NCBI RefSeq assembly: GCF_016919445.1
Contig: NZ_CP070356.1
Span: forward strand, 2,574,001-2,638,000
Length of the DNA stretch: 64,000 nucleotides
Reading direction: 5' to 3'
Origin: Pseudomonas sp. PDNC002
GTDB lineage: Bacteria > Pseudomonadota > Gammaproteobacteria > Pseudomonadales > Pseudomonadaceae
The notes below the pieces were generated by a model. That model worked only from the letters and a program-made list of their open reading frames with translations, did no database searches and had not been told where the DNA came from. Positions 37,466 to 46,500 of the stretch are shown here, one piece after another. Numbering within the stretch: position 1 is the first letter of the stretch; every line of letters starts with the position of its first letter. Position numbers and translations under genes: made by a program.

Positions 37466-37745
37466 GGTGTGGGCGCCACTGTAGGCGTCTGAAGGATCAC
37501 GGGCACAGCCCGGGAAATGCCCCGCGATTCGCTAACCGGCGAGAGCGGGGCGAAGGTCACCGTGGTGAGACGGTGGCCGCAGGAAAACGCCAGCAAGGAC
37601 GACGGCGTGCCTGCGTCGGGATGCGTAGCGGTTCGGTGCCAGTTGGCATCACGCGCAACCCGGTTTGCTGTGAGCAAGCGCTAACCGGTCGGCGTCAACC
37701 ACGCCGGCTGCCAGTCAAGGGTCCGCGATACCCCGCGAACCTGGA
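37466..37745 (+). ncRNA. Highly structured RNA, candidate orphan HEARO / IscB-type omega-RNA in the putP leader
   Basis: Nearly every base can be placed in a local stem: 37472-37489, 37500-37512, 37519-37551 (GCCCCGC/GCGGGGC with an inner TCGC/GCGA stem), 37555-37578 (nine pairs), 37579-37614 (GCAGG and ACGCC with their partners), 37623-37654 (GCGT/ACGC enclosing GGTGCC/GGCATC), 37660-37688, 37691-37705, and 37720-37741. The strings TGCGTAGCGG (37622-37631) and TGCCAGTTG (37637-37645) match, from memory, the central part of a characterised IscB omega-RNA. The roughly 280-base length also fits. No iscB or isrB gene is adjacent; putP follows 26 bases later. Structured-RNA status is well supported, family identity less so. 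Confidence 0.6.
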
Positions 37746-37760
37746 TAAAAACAAGCTGTA

Positions 37761-37771
37761 GGGGAGTCCCC
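37761..37771 (+). promoter_or_regulatory. Hairpin covering the putP ribosome-binding site
   Basis: GGGGAGTCCCC forms a 4-bp GC stem with a three-base loop immediately before the putP ATG. The left arm is the Shine-Dalgarno GGGGAG itself, so folding would hide it. The structured RNA just upstream could influence this switch. Confidence 0.5.
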
Positions 37772-39289
37772 ATGAGCGTCAACACGCCAACACTGATCAC
37801 CTTCGTGATCTACATCGCGGCCATGGTTCTGATCGGCTTGGCCGCCTATCGTTCGACCAACAACTTCTCCGACTACATCCTCGGTGGCCGCAGCCTCGGC
37901 AGCTTCGTCACCGCACTGTCGGCTGGTGCTTCGGATATGAGCGGCTGGCTGCTGATGGGCCTGCCGGGCGCCATCTACCTGTCGGGCATCTCGGAAAGCT
38001 GGATCGCCATCGGCCTGATCTGCGGCGCCTACCTGAACTGGCTGTTCGTCGCCGGCCGCCTGCGCGTGCACACCGAGCACAACGGCAATGCGCTGACCCT
38101 GCCGGACTACTTCAGCACCCGCTTCGAGGACAACAGCCGCATCCTGCGGGTGATCTCCGCGCTGGTGATCCTGGTGTTCTTCACCATCTACTGCGCCTCC
38201 GGCATCGTCGCCGGCGCCCGCCTGTTCGAAAGCACCTTCGGCATGTCCTACGAGACCGCGCTGTGGGCCGGTGCTGCCGCGACCATCGCCTACACCTTCG
38301 TTGGTGGTTTCCTGGCGGTGAGCTGGACCGACACCGTGCAGGCCTCGCTGATGATCTTCGCGCTGATCCTCACTCCGGTGATCGTGCTGTTCGCCACCGG
38401 TGGCGTGGAGCCGACCTTCGCCGCCATCGAGCTGAAGGACGCCGCCAACTTCGACATGTTCAAGGGCGCTTCCTTCGTCGGCGTGCTGTCGCTGATGGCC
38501 TGGGGCCTGGGCTACTTCGGCCAGCCGCACATCCTGGCGCGCTTCATGGCCGCTGACTCGGTGAAATCGATCCCGGCTGCCCGCCGCATCTCCATGACCT
38601 GGATGATCCTCTGCCTGGGCGGCGCCGTGGCCGTCGGCTTCTTCGGTATCGCCTACTTCCAGGCGCACCCGGAGCAGGCCGGCGCCGTGGGCGAGAACCA
38701 CGAGCGCATCTTCATCGAACTGGCGAAGATCCTGTTCAACCCGTGGATCGCCGGCGTGCTGCTGTCCGCCATTCTCGCGGCAGTGATGAGCACCCTGAGC
38801 TGCCAACTGCTGGTGTGCTCCTCGGCGCTGACCGAAGACTTCTACAAGGCCTTCCTGCGCAAGAACGCTACCCAGCTGGAACTGGTGTGGGTCGGCCGCG
38901 CCATGGTGCTGCTGGTGGCGCTGGTGTCCATCGCCCTGGCCGCCAACCCGGAAAACCGCGTCCTGGGCCTGGTGTCCTACGCCTGGGCCGGCTTCGGCGC
39001 CGCCTTCGGCCCGCTGGTGCTGTTCTCCGTGCTGTGGAAGGGCATGACCCGCAACGGCGCGCTGGCCGGCATCATCGTCGGTGCGGTCACCGTGATCGTC
39101 TGGAAGCAGTTCGGCTGGCTCGGCCTGTACGAGATCATTCCGGGCTTCATCCTCTCCAGCGTTTCCATCGTGGTGTTCAGCCTGATCGGCTCGGCACCGT
39201 CGAAGGCGATGATCCAGCGCTTCGAGGAAGCCGAGGCGGAATACGCCGAGGCCACTCAGCCGGCAGGCACTCCGGTGACCAGCCGCTGA
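37772..39289 (+). CDS. putP: Sodium/proline symporter PutP
   Basis: A 505-residue SSS-family transporter that imports proline with Na+. About 13 membrane helices are evident. Na+ and proline site residues lie in LSAGASDMSGWLLMGLPGA (helix 2, about 46-64) and in the later SAILAAVMSTLSCQLLV segment of helix 9. Identity to P. aeruginosa PutP appears very high. It lies 780 bp downstream of a probable AraC regulator, behind a structured leader; a terminator follows. putA is not beside it. Confidence 0.95.
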   Translation: MSVNTPTLITFVIYIAAMVLIGLAAYRSTNNFSDYILGGRSLGSFVTALSAGASDMSGWLLMGLPGAIYLSGISESWIAIGLICGAYLNWLFVAGRLRVHTEHNGNALTLPDYFSTRFEDNSRILRVISALVILVFFTIYCASGIVAGARLFESTFGMSYETALWAGAAATIAYTFVGGFLAVSWTDTVQASLMIFALILTPVIVLFATGGVEPTFAAIELKDAANFDMFKGASFVGVLSLMAWGLGYFGQPHILARFMAADSVKSIPAARRISMTWMILCLGGAVAVGFFGIAYFQAHPEQAGAVGENHERIFIELAKILFNPWIAGVLLSAILAAVMSTLSCQLLVCSSALTEDFYKAFLRKNATQLELVWVGRAMVLLVALVSIALAANPENRVLGLVSYAWAGFGAAFGPLVLFSVLWKGMTRNGALAGIIVGAVTVIVWKQFGWLGLYEIIPGFILSSVSIVVFSLIGSAPSKAMIQRFEEAEAEYAEATQPAGTPVTSR

Positions 39290-39303
39290 TCCTGAGCTGA
39301 ATG

Positions 39304-39341
39304 AAAAAGGCCGCGCTCCCGGAAGGGGCGCGGCCTTTTTT
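39304..39341 (+). terminator. Terminator of putP
   Basis: AAAAAGGCCGCGC and GCGCGGCCTTTTTT form a long GC-rich stem with an eight- to ten-base loop and a T-run, 14 bases after the putP stop. Confidence 0.9.
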
Positions 39342-39349
39342 GTGGCTTT

Positions 39350-39520
39350 TTGTAGGAGCTACTGCCTTCTCGTGAGAGACCGTGCCTGTTCTCTCCCTCA
39401 CCCCAACCCTCTCCCGCAGGGAGAGGGGGCAGTTCGTGCCGGCTGACGCCGAAGATTCATCCTGCACCGAACGGTCCCCTCCCCCGCTTGCGGGAGAGGG
39501 TTAGGGTGAGGGGCTTTTGC
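39350..39520. repeat. Degenerate composite repeat cassette between putP and sotB
   Basis: The stretch contains a partial GTAGGAGC unit at 39350, then two inverted copies of the second repeat type: CCCTCACCCCAACCCTCTCC (39398-39417) with its GGGAGAGGG, and CCCCTCCCCCGC...GGGTTAGGGTGAGGGG (39477-39513). No gene is seen up to sotB at 39599. Confidence 0.75.
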
Positions 39521-39598
39521 GCTTGCAGTTGGATGCGCTCCGGTACGACGCGGACCTTTTGCGAACGGAGTCCGCCTGTGAATGCCGGCGCTGGCCGA

Positions 39599-40795
39599 TT
39601 AATTCGACGCGTGCCCGCCACTCATCGCCGCTGCATACCGCCAGCAGGCGAACAGGCACAGCGCCAGGCCGACCACCGCCAGCGCGCCGCCGACATAGCC
39701 GATCCACTCCAGCCCCATGCCCACCGCCACGCGGCTGCCCAGCAGCGCGCCGCCGCCGATGCCGACGTTGTACAGGCCGGAGAACATCGCCATGGCCACG
39801 TCGGTAGCGTCATGGGCCAGTTGCAGCACCTTGGCCTGCAGCGCCAGGCCGAAGCAGAGGATCGCCGCGCCCCAGAACAGGCTCAGGCCCAGCAGCGCCG
39901 TGGGCGAATGGGACAGCGGCATCAGCAGCAGGAGCGAGCCTCCAAGCACGGCAATCGCGATGCACGGGAAGGCGCGTGGGAAGCGCTCGCTGTAGCGGCT
40001 GAAGAGGATCGAGCCGAACATTCCCGCGCCGCCGAACAGCAGCAGGAGCAGCGTGGTCTTCTGGCTGTCCAGCGCGGCGATCTCCCGCGCGAACGGCTCG
40101 ATGTAGCTATAGGCGGTGAATTGCGCGGTGATCACCAGCACGGTGAGCACATACATCGACACCAGCGCCGGACGGCGCAGCAACAATGGCAGGCTGCGCA
40201 GCGAACCGGAGTTCTGGCTGGGCAGCAGCGGCAGCGCGCGGGCCAGCCAGAGCACGACGACTACCGAGACGCCGGCAATCGCCAGGAAGGTGGTGCGCCA
40301 GCCCATCGCTTCACCCAGCACGCGGCCCAGCGGAATACCCAGCACCATCGCCAGGATGGTCCCGGTCGCCAGCAGGCCGAGGGCTTTCGCCTGCTGGCCC
40401 GGCGGCGCCACGCGCACCGCGAGCGAGGCGGTGATCGACCAGAACACCGCGTGGGCGAAGGCGATGCCGAAGCGGCTGATCATCAGCACCGTGAAGTTCC
40501 AGGCAAAGCCCGAGAGCACGTGGCTGACGATGAACAGGCAGAAGATCACCACCAGCAGGCGGCGGCGCTCCATGTTGCGGGTGAGCTGCATCAGCGGCAG
40601 CGAGGCCAGCGACACGACCCAGGCGTAGAGCGTGAGCATCAGCCCGGTCTGTTCCGGACGCATGTCGAAACTGCGGCCGATGTCGCTGAGCAGGCCCACC
40701 GGGACGAACTCGGTGGTGTTGAAGATGAAGGCGGCGATGGCCAGGGCGATGACGTTCAGCCAACTGCCGGTACGGGTGTCTTGCGCGGTTGTCAT
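39599..40795 (-). CDS. sotB: Sugar efflux transporter SotB (MFS)
   Basis: A 398-residue major facilitator with 12 membrane helices. The strong family signature [19 protein letters not shown] is at residues 20-38; [20 protein letters not shown] follows near 110, and the [20 protein letters not shown] segment lies near helix 10. E. coli SotB (YdeA) exports arabinose and IPTG. It lies between putP and a LysR gene, bounded by repeats on one side; in PAO1 I recall no sotB at this point, so it may be an insertion. Confidence 0.9.
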   Translation of the reverse strand: MTTAQDTRTGSWLNVIALAIAAFIFNTTEFVPVGLLSDIGRSFDMRPEQTGLMLTLYAWVVSLASLPLMQLTRNMERRRLLVVIFCLFIVSHVLSGFAWNFTVLMISRFGIAFAHAVFWSITASLAVRVAPPGQQAKALGLLATGTILAMVLGIPLGRVLGEAMGWRTTFLAIAGVSVVVVLWLARALPLLPSQNSGSLRSLPLLLRRPALVSMYVLTVLVITAQFTAYSYIEPFAREIAALDSQKTTLLLLLFGGAGMFGSILFSRYSERFPRAFPCIAIAVLGGSLLLLMPLSHSPTALLGLSLFWGAAILCFGLALQAKVLQLAHDATDVAMAMFSGLYNVGIGGGALLGSRVAVGMGLEWIGYVGGALAVVGLALCLFACWRYAAAMSGGHASN

Positions 40796-40952
40796 GGGAA
40801 TCCTGAGGTGAGAGGGGGCTCAGGCCGTGCCTTGGGATCACGCGCGGCGTGTCCGGGCAAAGAAGAATTGTTGTTGCGGCGGTGACTAATTCTACCCACG
40901 CATCCCGGCCCGCGCACGGCAAAGGGTCACCTGCGCGGGCGCAGCGGCAGGC

Positions 40953-41867
40953 TCAGGCGGCGTTGTCGATCAGCGGGTCGACCGCCTGTGCGGCTTCCTC
41001 GGCCAGCCAGTCGAGGAACGCACGCACCGGCGGGTGGCGCTCCCGGCCCGGTACGCAGAGCGCGGTGTAGCTGGCGCCGGGCACGTTGATGTCCGGGCGG
41101 TAGGGCACCAGCAGGCCCTTCTCCACGCTCTCGGACACCAGCAGCGAACTGGCCAGTACCAGCCCCTGGCCGGCGATGGCCGCCTGCAGGGCGTAGAACT
41201 CTTCGTCGTACTCGCGCTGCACCGCCTGGGCCAGCAGGCATTCCTCGCCGGCCACCTGGCACCAGGCCTTCCAGCCGCGCTCGTAGAGTTCGGAGTTGTG
41301 CCAGCGCACGCTGATCATCTCCGGCACGTCCACGTCGGCGGTCGCCACCAGTGCCGGTGCGCCATAGACGGCGAAGCGCTCGGCCAAAAGGAACTGGCTG
41401 TGCATGCGCGGGTAGTTGCCGAAGCCGTAGCGGATCGCCAGGTCGACGCTGGCGTCCTGTTGCAGGTCGAGCAGCTCGCATTGGCTGTCCAGGCGCAGGC
41501 GGATGTGCGGATGACGCGCGTAGAAACGGCCCAGGCGCGGCACCAGCCAGAGCGCGGCGAAGGCCGGCGTGGTGGAGATCGTCAGGCTGCTGGCGCTGCG
41601 CTGCGGGCGCAGGCTGTCCACCGATTGCGACACCTCCAGCAGCGCGCCATGCAGGCTGCGGAATAGCCGCTCGCCGGCTTCGGTCAGGCGCACCTGGCGC
41701 GGCAGGCGTTCGAACAGTGGCAGGCCCAGCCATTCCTCCAGCGCGCGGACCTGGTGGGACACCGCCGTGGGCGTCACCGCCAGCTCCTCGGCGGCGGCCT
41801 TGAAGCTCAGTTGGCGTGCGGCGGATTCGAAGGTGCGCAGGGCGGGCAGGGGCAGGTTGGCGAACAT
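40953..41867 (-). CDS. LysR-family regulator, probable regulator of azoR
   Basis: A 304-residue GcvA-like LysR regulator. The winged helix (about 5-63) contains FESAARQLSFKAAAEELAVTPTAVSHQVRALEE, and a LysR substrate-binding domain (about 90-300) follows. The ATG at 41867 is eight bases from GGAG; an ATG at 41879 adds four residues and is possible. It is divergent from the azoreductase gene, with a perfect inverted repeat in between. Confidence 0.88.
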   Translation of the reverse strand: MFANLPLPALRTFESAARQLSFKAAAEELAVTPTAVSHQVRALEEWLGLPLFERLPRQVRLTEAGERLFRSLHGALLEVSQSVDSLRPQRSASSLTISTTPAFAALWLVPRLGRFYARHPHIRLRLDSQCELLDLQQDASVDLAIRYGFGNYPRMHSQFLLAERFAVYGAPALVATADVDVPEMISVRWHNSELYERGWKAWCQVAGEECLLAQAVQREYDEEFYALQAAIAGQGLVLASSLLVSESVEKGLLVPYRPDINVPGASYTALCVPGRERHPPVRAFLDWLAEEAAQAVDPLIDNAA

Positions 41868-41880
41868 CGAAAGCTCCATG

Positions 41881-41897
41881 GATGAGTAGAACTCATC
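41881..41897. promoter_or_regulatory. Inverted-repeat operator for the divergent LysR regulator
   Basis: GATGAGT-AGA-ACTCATC is a perfect palindrome with 7-bp arms in the 151-bp gap between the LysR gene and azoR, right beside the LysR start. This is the usual place for a LysR recognition site that autorepresses and activates the divergent gene. Confidence 0.65.
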
Positions 41898-42018
41898 TGA
41901 GTGCAGTTTCCCTCAGTTGTCCGGGAGACCGCCGGAAAATACCTTGGATGGCAAGCAGGGTGGTAATCCAGTGTACCGGATGAATCACCTGGAACAAGTC
42001 GAACCGAAGGAACTACAG

Positions 42019-42657
42019 ATGAGCCGTATTCTTGCCATTCACGCCAGTCCGCGTGCCGAGCGTTCCCATTCCCGCCGCCTGGCCGAAGGCTTCCTCGCTG
42101 CGCTGCCGCAAGCGGAGATCACCCGCCGCGAGGTTGGCCGCGCCGATCTGCCCCACGTCAGCGAAGGCTTCATCGCAGCCGCCTTCCACCCCCAGCGTGA
42201 GCATCGTCCGGCCGAGCTTCAGACGGAACTGACCTTGAGCGACGAACTGGTGGACGAGCTGCTCGCCCACGACCTGCTGGTGATCTCCACGCCCATGTAC
42301 AACTTCAGCGTGCCCAGTGGCTTGAAGGCCTGGGTCGACCAGATCGTTCGGCTCGGTCGTACCTTCGACCTGCACGTGAAGGACGGCGAGGCGGAATACG
42401 AGCCGCTGCTCAAGGGTCGCAAGGCGCTGATCATCACCAGCCGCGGTGGCGCTGGCATGGGGCCGGGCGGTGAGCTGGAGTGGATGAACCACGCCGATGC
42501 CTGGCTGCGCGTGGCGCTGGGTTTCCTCGGCATCGACGACGTGCAGGTGATCGCCGCCGAGGGTGAGGAGGGCAATCCGGATGCCTTCCGCGCGTCTTAT
42601 CAACAGGCTGAAAAAGCCCTGGCCGATCTCGCCGAGAGCGAGTGGGCGCGGGCGTGA
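42019..42657 (+). CDS. azoR: FMN-dependent NADH-azoreductase
   Basis: A 212-residue flavodoxin-fold enzyme that reduces azo compounds and quinones using NADH. The FMN phosphate-binding [13 protein letters not shown] is at residues 9-21, and [19 protein letters not shown] near 93-111 and [12 protein letters not shown] near 140-151 line the active site. The ATG at 42019 is eight bases from AAGGA. It overlaps the start of an SMR pump gene, and both are probably controlled by the divergent LysR regulator. P. aeruginosa AzoR1 lies at the equivalent place (from memory). Confidence 0.93.
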   Translation: MSRILAIHASPRAERSHSRRLAEGFLAALPQAEITRREVGRADLPHVSEGFIAAAFHPQREHRPAELQTELTLSDELVDELLAHDLLVISTPMYNFSVPSGLKAWVDQIVRLGRTFDLHVKDGEAEYEPLLKGRKALIITSRGGAGMGPGGELEWMNHADAWLRVALGFLGIDDVQVIAAEGEEGNPDAFRASYQQAEKALADLAESEWARA

Positions 42658-42965
42658 TGGCCTGGGCGATGCTGATGGTGGCGGCGGTGTTCGAGGTGAT
42701 GTTCGCGGTGTCGATGAAGTACGCCGAGGGATTCACCCGGCCGTTGCCCACCGTGGTGACGGTATTCGCGGTGATCGGCGGAATCTTCTTCCTCACGTTG
42801 GCGATGCGCCAGTTGCCGGTGAGCATCGCCTACCCGATCTGGACGGCCATCGGCACCCTGGGCACGGTGCTGTTCGGCTTCCTGCTGCTGGGCGAGGCGC
42901 TGACCCTGACCAAGCTGCTGTCGGTGGCGCTGATCATCGGTGGTGTGGCCGGGCTGCGGGCCTGA
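42657..42965 (+). CDS. Small multidrug resistance family exporter, SugE/Gdx-like
   Basis: A 102-residue protein with four membrane helices. The essential Glu in FEVMFAVSMKY is near residue 13, KYAEGFTRPLPTVVT follows, and YPIWTAIGTLGTVLFG carries the Trp at the helix 3 signature. The pattern is closer to the guanidinium exporter branch (SugE/Gdx) than to EmrE, but this is not certain. It starts one base inside the azoR stop (TGATG), so translation is coupled. A GTG one codon upstream is an alternative start. Confidence 0.85.
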   Translation: MAWAMLMVAAVFEVMFAVSMKYAEGFTRPLPTVVTVFAVIGGIFFLTLAMRQLPVSIAYPIWTAIGTLGTVLFGFLLLGEALTLTKLLSVALIIGGVAGLRA

Positions 42966-43013
42966 GGTTTGGATGCTAAGGTGCCGCGCATTCCCCGTAC
43001 GACGACACCCATC

Positions 43014-43235
43014 ATGACCGACAAACCGAAGAACCCGCTGCACGGCGTGACCCTTGAAGCCATCCTCAACCAGCTGGTTGCGCAGTACGGCTGGGAAGGG
43101 CTGGCCAAGCGCATTGACGTGCGCTGCTTCAAGAACGACCCGAGCATCAAGTCCAGCCTGACCTTCCTGCGCCGCACCCCGTGGGCGCGGGAGCAGGTCG
43201 AGGCGTTGTACGTGAAGAGCATGCAGGGCAAGTAA
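43014..43235 (+). CDS. VF530 (DUF2132) family small DNA-binding-type protein
   Basis: A 73-residue protein matching the VF530 family, with NPLHGVTLEAILNQLV, WEGLAKRI and FLRRTPWAREQVE. The Vibrio fischeri structure is helical and suggests DNA binding, though function is unproven. The ATG at 43014 removes 15 unconvincing upstream residues; no clear Shine-Dalgarno is seen. Codon use matches the neighbours. Confidence 0.85.
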   Translation: MTDKPKNPLHGVTLEAILNQLVAQYGWEGLAKRIDVRCFKNDPSIKSSLTFLRRTPWAREQVEALYVKSMQGK

Positions 43236-43249
43236 CTGAGCGGCTCTTC

Positions 43250-43498
43250 GTAGGAGCGAGCTTGCTCGCGAACCTGGCCGGTTACCCATGGCATGAAGCG
43301 GTTCGCGAGCAAGCTCGCTCCTACAGGTTCAGGCATCTGTGCTATCCCCTCACCCCAGCCCTCTCCCCAGGGAGAGGGAGCCGTTCGGTACCCTGGATAC
43401 AAATCGAGTCAGCCGGACAGCGCAGCAATGCCAGAGTGCTCGGGACAGTCCCCTCTCCCTCTGAGCGGGGCGCGCAGCCAGGGCTAGGGTGAGGGGGC
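43250..43498. repeat. REPIN plus second-type repeat upstream of the large PBP gene
   Basis: GTAGGAGCGAGCTTGCTCGC starts at 43250, and its inverted copy GCGAGCAAGCTCGCTCCTAC ends at 43324, making a near-perfect REPIN. It is followed by CCCTCACCCCAGCCCTCTCC (43347-43366) and an inverted, degenerate partner ending with GGGCTAGGGTGAGGGGG near 43498. Confidence 0.85.
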
Positions 43499-43521
43499 GA
43501 AGCCGATCTATGCAGCAGCGC

Positions 43522-46500
43522 CTACCGCCAGCTCACCCGCAGGTTATCCAGCCGCTCCTGGCACCCGGTGCTGATCCCCGGTTCGAGATAGCTCGACAGC
43601 ATCGGCGCCATCCCCTTGAGCACCTGCACCGGTAGCGCCGAGGTGAACTTGAAGTTGTCCGATTCGCTGCCCGCAACGTAGGCGGTCAGCGTGCCGAAGT
43701 GGCGCGGGCCGAGGTAGAAGACGAAGGTCGCCGTGCGGTTCATCGCCTTGGAGCTCTTCACCCAGCCGCTGCGGGTCACGCTTTCGATGCGGTTGTCGCC
43801 GGTGCCGGTCTTGCCGCCCATCACCAGGGGGCTGCCATCGGCCAGTTTGAAGCTTCCGGAGAGGCGCCGAGCGGTGCCCGCATCCACCACCTGGGAGAGT
43901 GCGGTGCGCAGCGCCTGGGCGACTTCCGATTGCATGACCTGGCGGCCGGTACCCGACTCCGGACCGAGGGTCACTTCATAGGGCGTGGAGGCGCCGAAGT
44001 GCAGGCTGTCGATGCGCAAGGTCGGCATGCGCACGCCGTCGTTGAGGATGATGCCCATCAGCTCCGCCAGCGCGGCCGGGCGGTCGCCCGAGCTGCCCAG
44101 CGCGGTGGCCAGCGACGGCACCAGGTGATCGAACGGGTAGCCCAGGCGTTTCCATTGTTCATGCAGATCGAGGAAGGCTTCCACCTCCAGCATGATGCGG
44201 ATGCGCTTGTCGCGGGCGTATTTGTGCCGCGACTTGAACAGCCAGCCATAGACCTGCTTGCGCTCGGCGCTGCTGGCCGCCACGGCATCGGCGAAGGTGG
44301 CCGCCGGCTGGCGCTGCAGGTAGCCCAGCAACCACAGCTCCAGCGGGTGCACGCGGGCGACGTAGCCCTGGTCATTGAGGTCGAAGGCGCCCGGTCCGTA
44401 GCGCGTGTAGAGGTCTCCGATGCGCTTGTCGGTGAGTTTGTCACCGCTGTACTTGCCTTGTTTCAGGCGGTCCTGCAGGAAGGCAGCGAAGGTCGGCAGG
44501 TCGGCCTGGGGTTGCAGGTAGCGATGGATTGCCGCCAGGCGAACCGGCCAGGCGCGCAGGCCATCGAGGAAGGTGCTCAGGCGGTCATCGTTGTCCTTGC
44601 CCTTGTACTTCTGCCAGAAGCGCAGCAGGTAGACCTGGCTTTCCTTGTCGACGAAACGGTCCAGGTAGTCCTGCCGGCGCGGGTCCTTGTCGTCGGCCAG
44701 CACGGCGACCTTGCTGCCCTCGTTGGCGTAGATGTCGTGGCGCACCAGGTCGCGCAGCAGGCGCACGAAGGGCAGGTTGATCGACTCGCGCAAGGCGTCC
44801 TGCAGCGTTGGAATGCGGCCGTTGTCCTCCTTGCGGAAGTTGCTGAAGGTATGGATGCCGCCGCCAGTGAAGAAGCTCTCGTAGGGGCTGGCGGAATACT
44901 TGCGCTGCAGGGCGGCGGCGAGCATGTCCGGCAGGTTGCGGTCCTTGGCGGTGATCAGGTAGTCGATGGACCAGCGAGTGATGAAGTCCAGCGGTTCCAC
45001 CGGCACTTTCTTCAGCTCGGCGGCGGGCATCGCGGCGTACTGCTGGTGCAGGTCGGCGACGGTTTCCAGGTAGGTCGCCAGCACCCGCAGCTTGGCGGTG
45101 GAGCCCAGCTCCAGCTTGCTGCCTTCGTTGATGTCGAAGGGTTGCTCGGTGCTGTCGGTCTGCACGCGCACGCGGTTGCCGCTGGGGGTGCGCTCGAACA
45201 GGGTGAAGCTGTAGCGCACGTCCTTGGTCTTGTCCTTGGACAGCAGGTGCTCGCCGAACAGGCCGATCTGCTCGGCGAAGTCCGGGTCGGACAGGTGCCG
45301 CAGGTAGCCGGTGACCTGTTCCTGCAGTTCATGCTGCAGGGTCGTGGTGAAGCTCATGTCGAGGCGGTCGAGGTCGTACAGCGGCACGTCGAGCATGCCG
45401 GCCAGGCGGGTGCGCGCAAGACCGATGCCCTTGTTGTTTTCCAGCGGGGTGAAGCTCGGTTCGCTGCGCGGATCGCGGAACACCAGCTTCTGCTTGAGCG
45501 CCGCGTCGCGCAGTTCCGGGGCGATCACGTTGTTCTGCGCCAGCAGGCGCAGGTAGCTGTCGGTCAGCACGGCCAACTGGTCGCGGCCACGGGCGAGGTA
45601 CCAGGAAGGCCGGCGGTGGGCAATCATCAGCGAGACGACCTGGCGCAGCGCCTTGCCCTGCGCGGCAAGCTCCGCACCGGAGGCGGGCGGGGCGTTGAGC
45701 AGCTTGTTGACCTGCTGGTAGTCGGCGCCGTACCAGATCCACAGGCCGTCGGGCAGGCCGCTGACTTCGCCGTAGCCAGGCTGCGCGGAGAGCGGTACCG
45801 AGTTGAGGTAGGTCAGTGCCACGTTGCGCCGCGCTGCCATGTTTTCCGCGCCACCCTGGTAGGTGCGCACGCTGGCCGAAGCCATCTGCCGCAGCTTGTC
45901 GGTAATGGAGTTGGTGCGGCCGTCTTCGGAATGGCGGTACTTCTCGATCTGCGTGGCCAGGGTGCTGCCGCCGGGCGCGTGGTTGCCCAGGCCGACGATC
46001 TTGCCGACCTGTGCGACCGATGCCTGGGTGAAGCGGCTCCAGTCGATGGCCGGGTTGAGGTAGGGGCGATCGGGGTCGAGCAGGTCGCGGTTCTCGATGA
46101 ACAGCAGGCTGTTGACGATGGTCGGCGAGATGCTTTCGAAGTTGGCGTACAGGCGTTGCGGGTAGCGGAAGTTGTAGATGGGCAGGCCGCGGCAGTCGGC
46201 GATGTCGACCCCGGCCTGGGCCTTCTCCGGGTAGGGCGGGAACATACCGTGGCCGGTGTACTGCATCAGCGGATCGGAGAAGCGCGCCTGGCTCAGGGTA
46301 ACGAAGTTGCGTTCGTGCAGACGGTCGAGGAAAGTCGGCAACTGCTGGTAGCCCAGGCGCCGGTCGAACGGACCACCCTGTGGATACACCACGCTGCCGG
46401 TGCCGCCCTGTTCCAGGCTCCAGGTCAGTCCCGTAGCGTAGCGAGACAGTTCGCGTGCCTGCAGCTTCGAAGTGCGCGCTTCATAGAGCAGCGCCGCGCC

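Noticed and set aside
37015..37761. 248-residue plus-strand frame upstream of putP, considered as a decayed IscB
   Set aside because: No RuvC, HNH or bridge-helix motif is visible and composition is Arg-rich; the region is better explained as structured RNA plus regulatory DNA.
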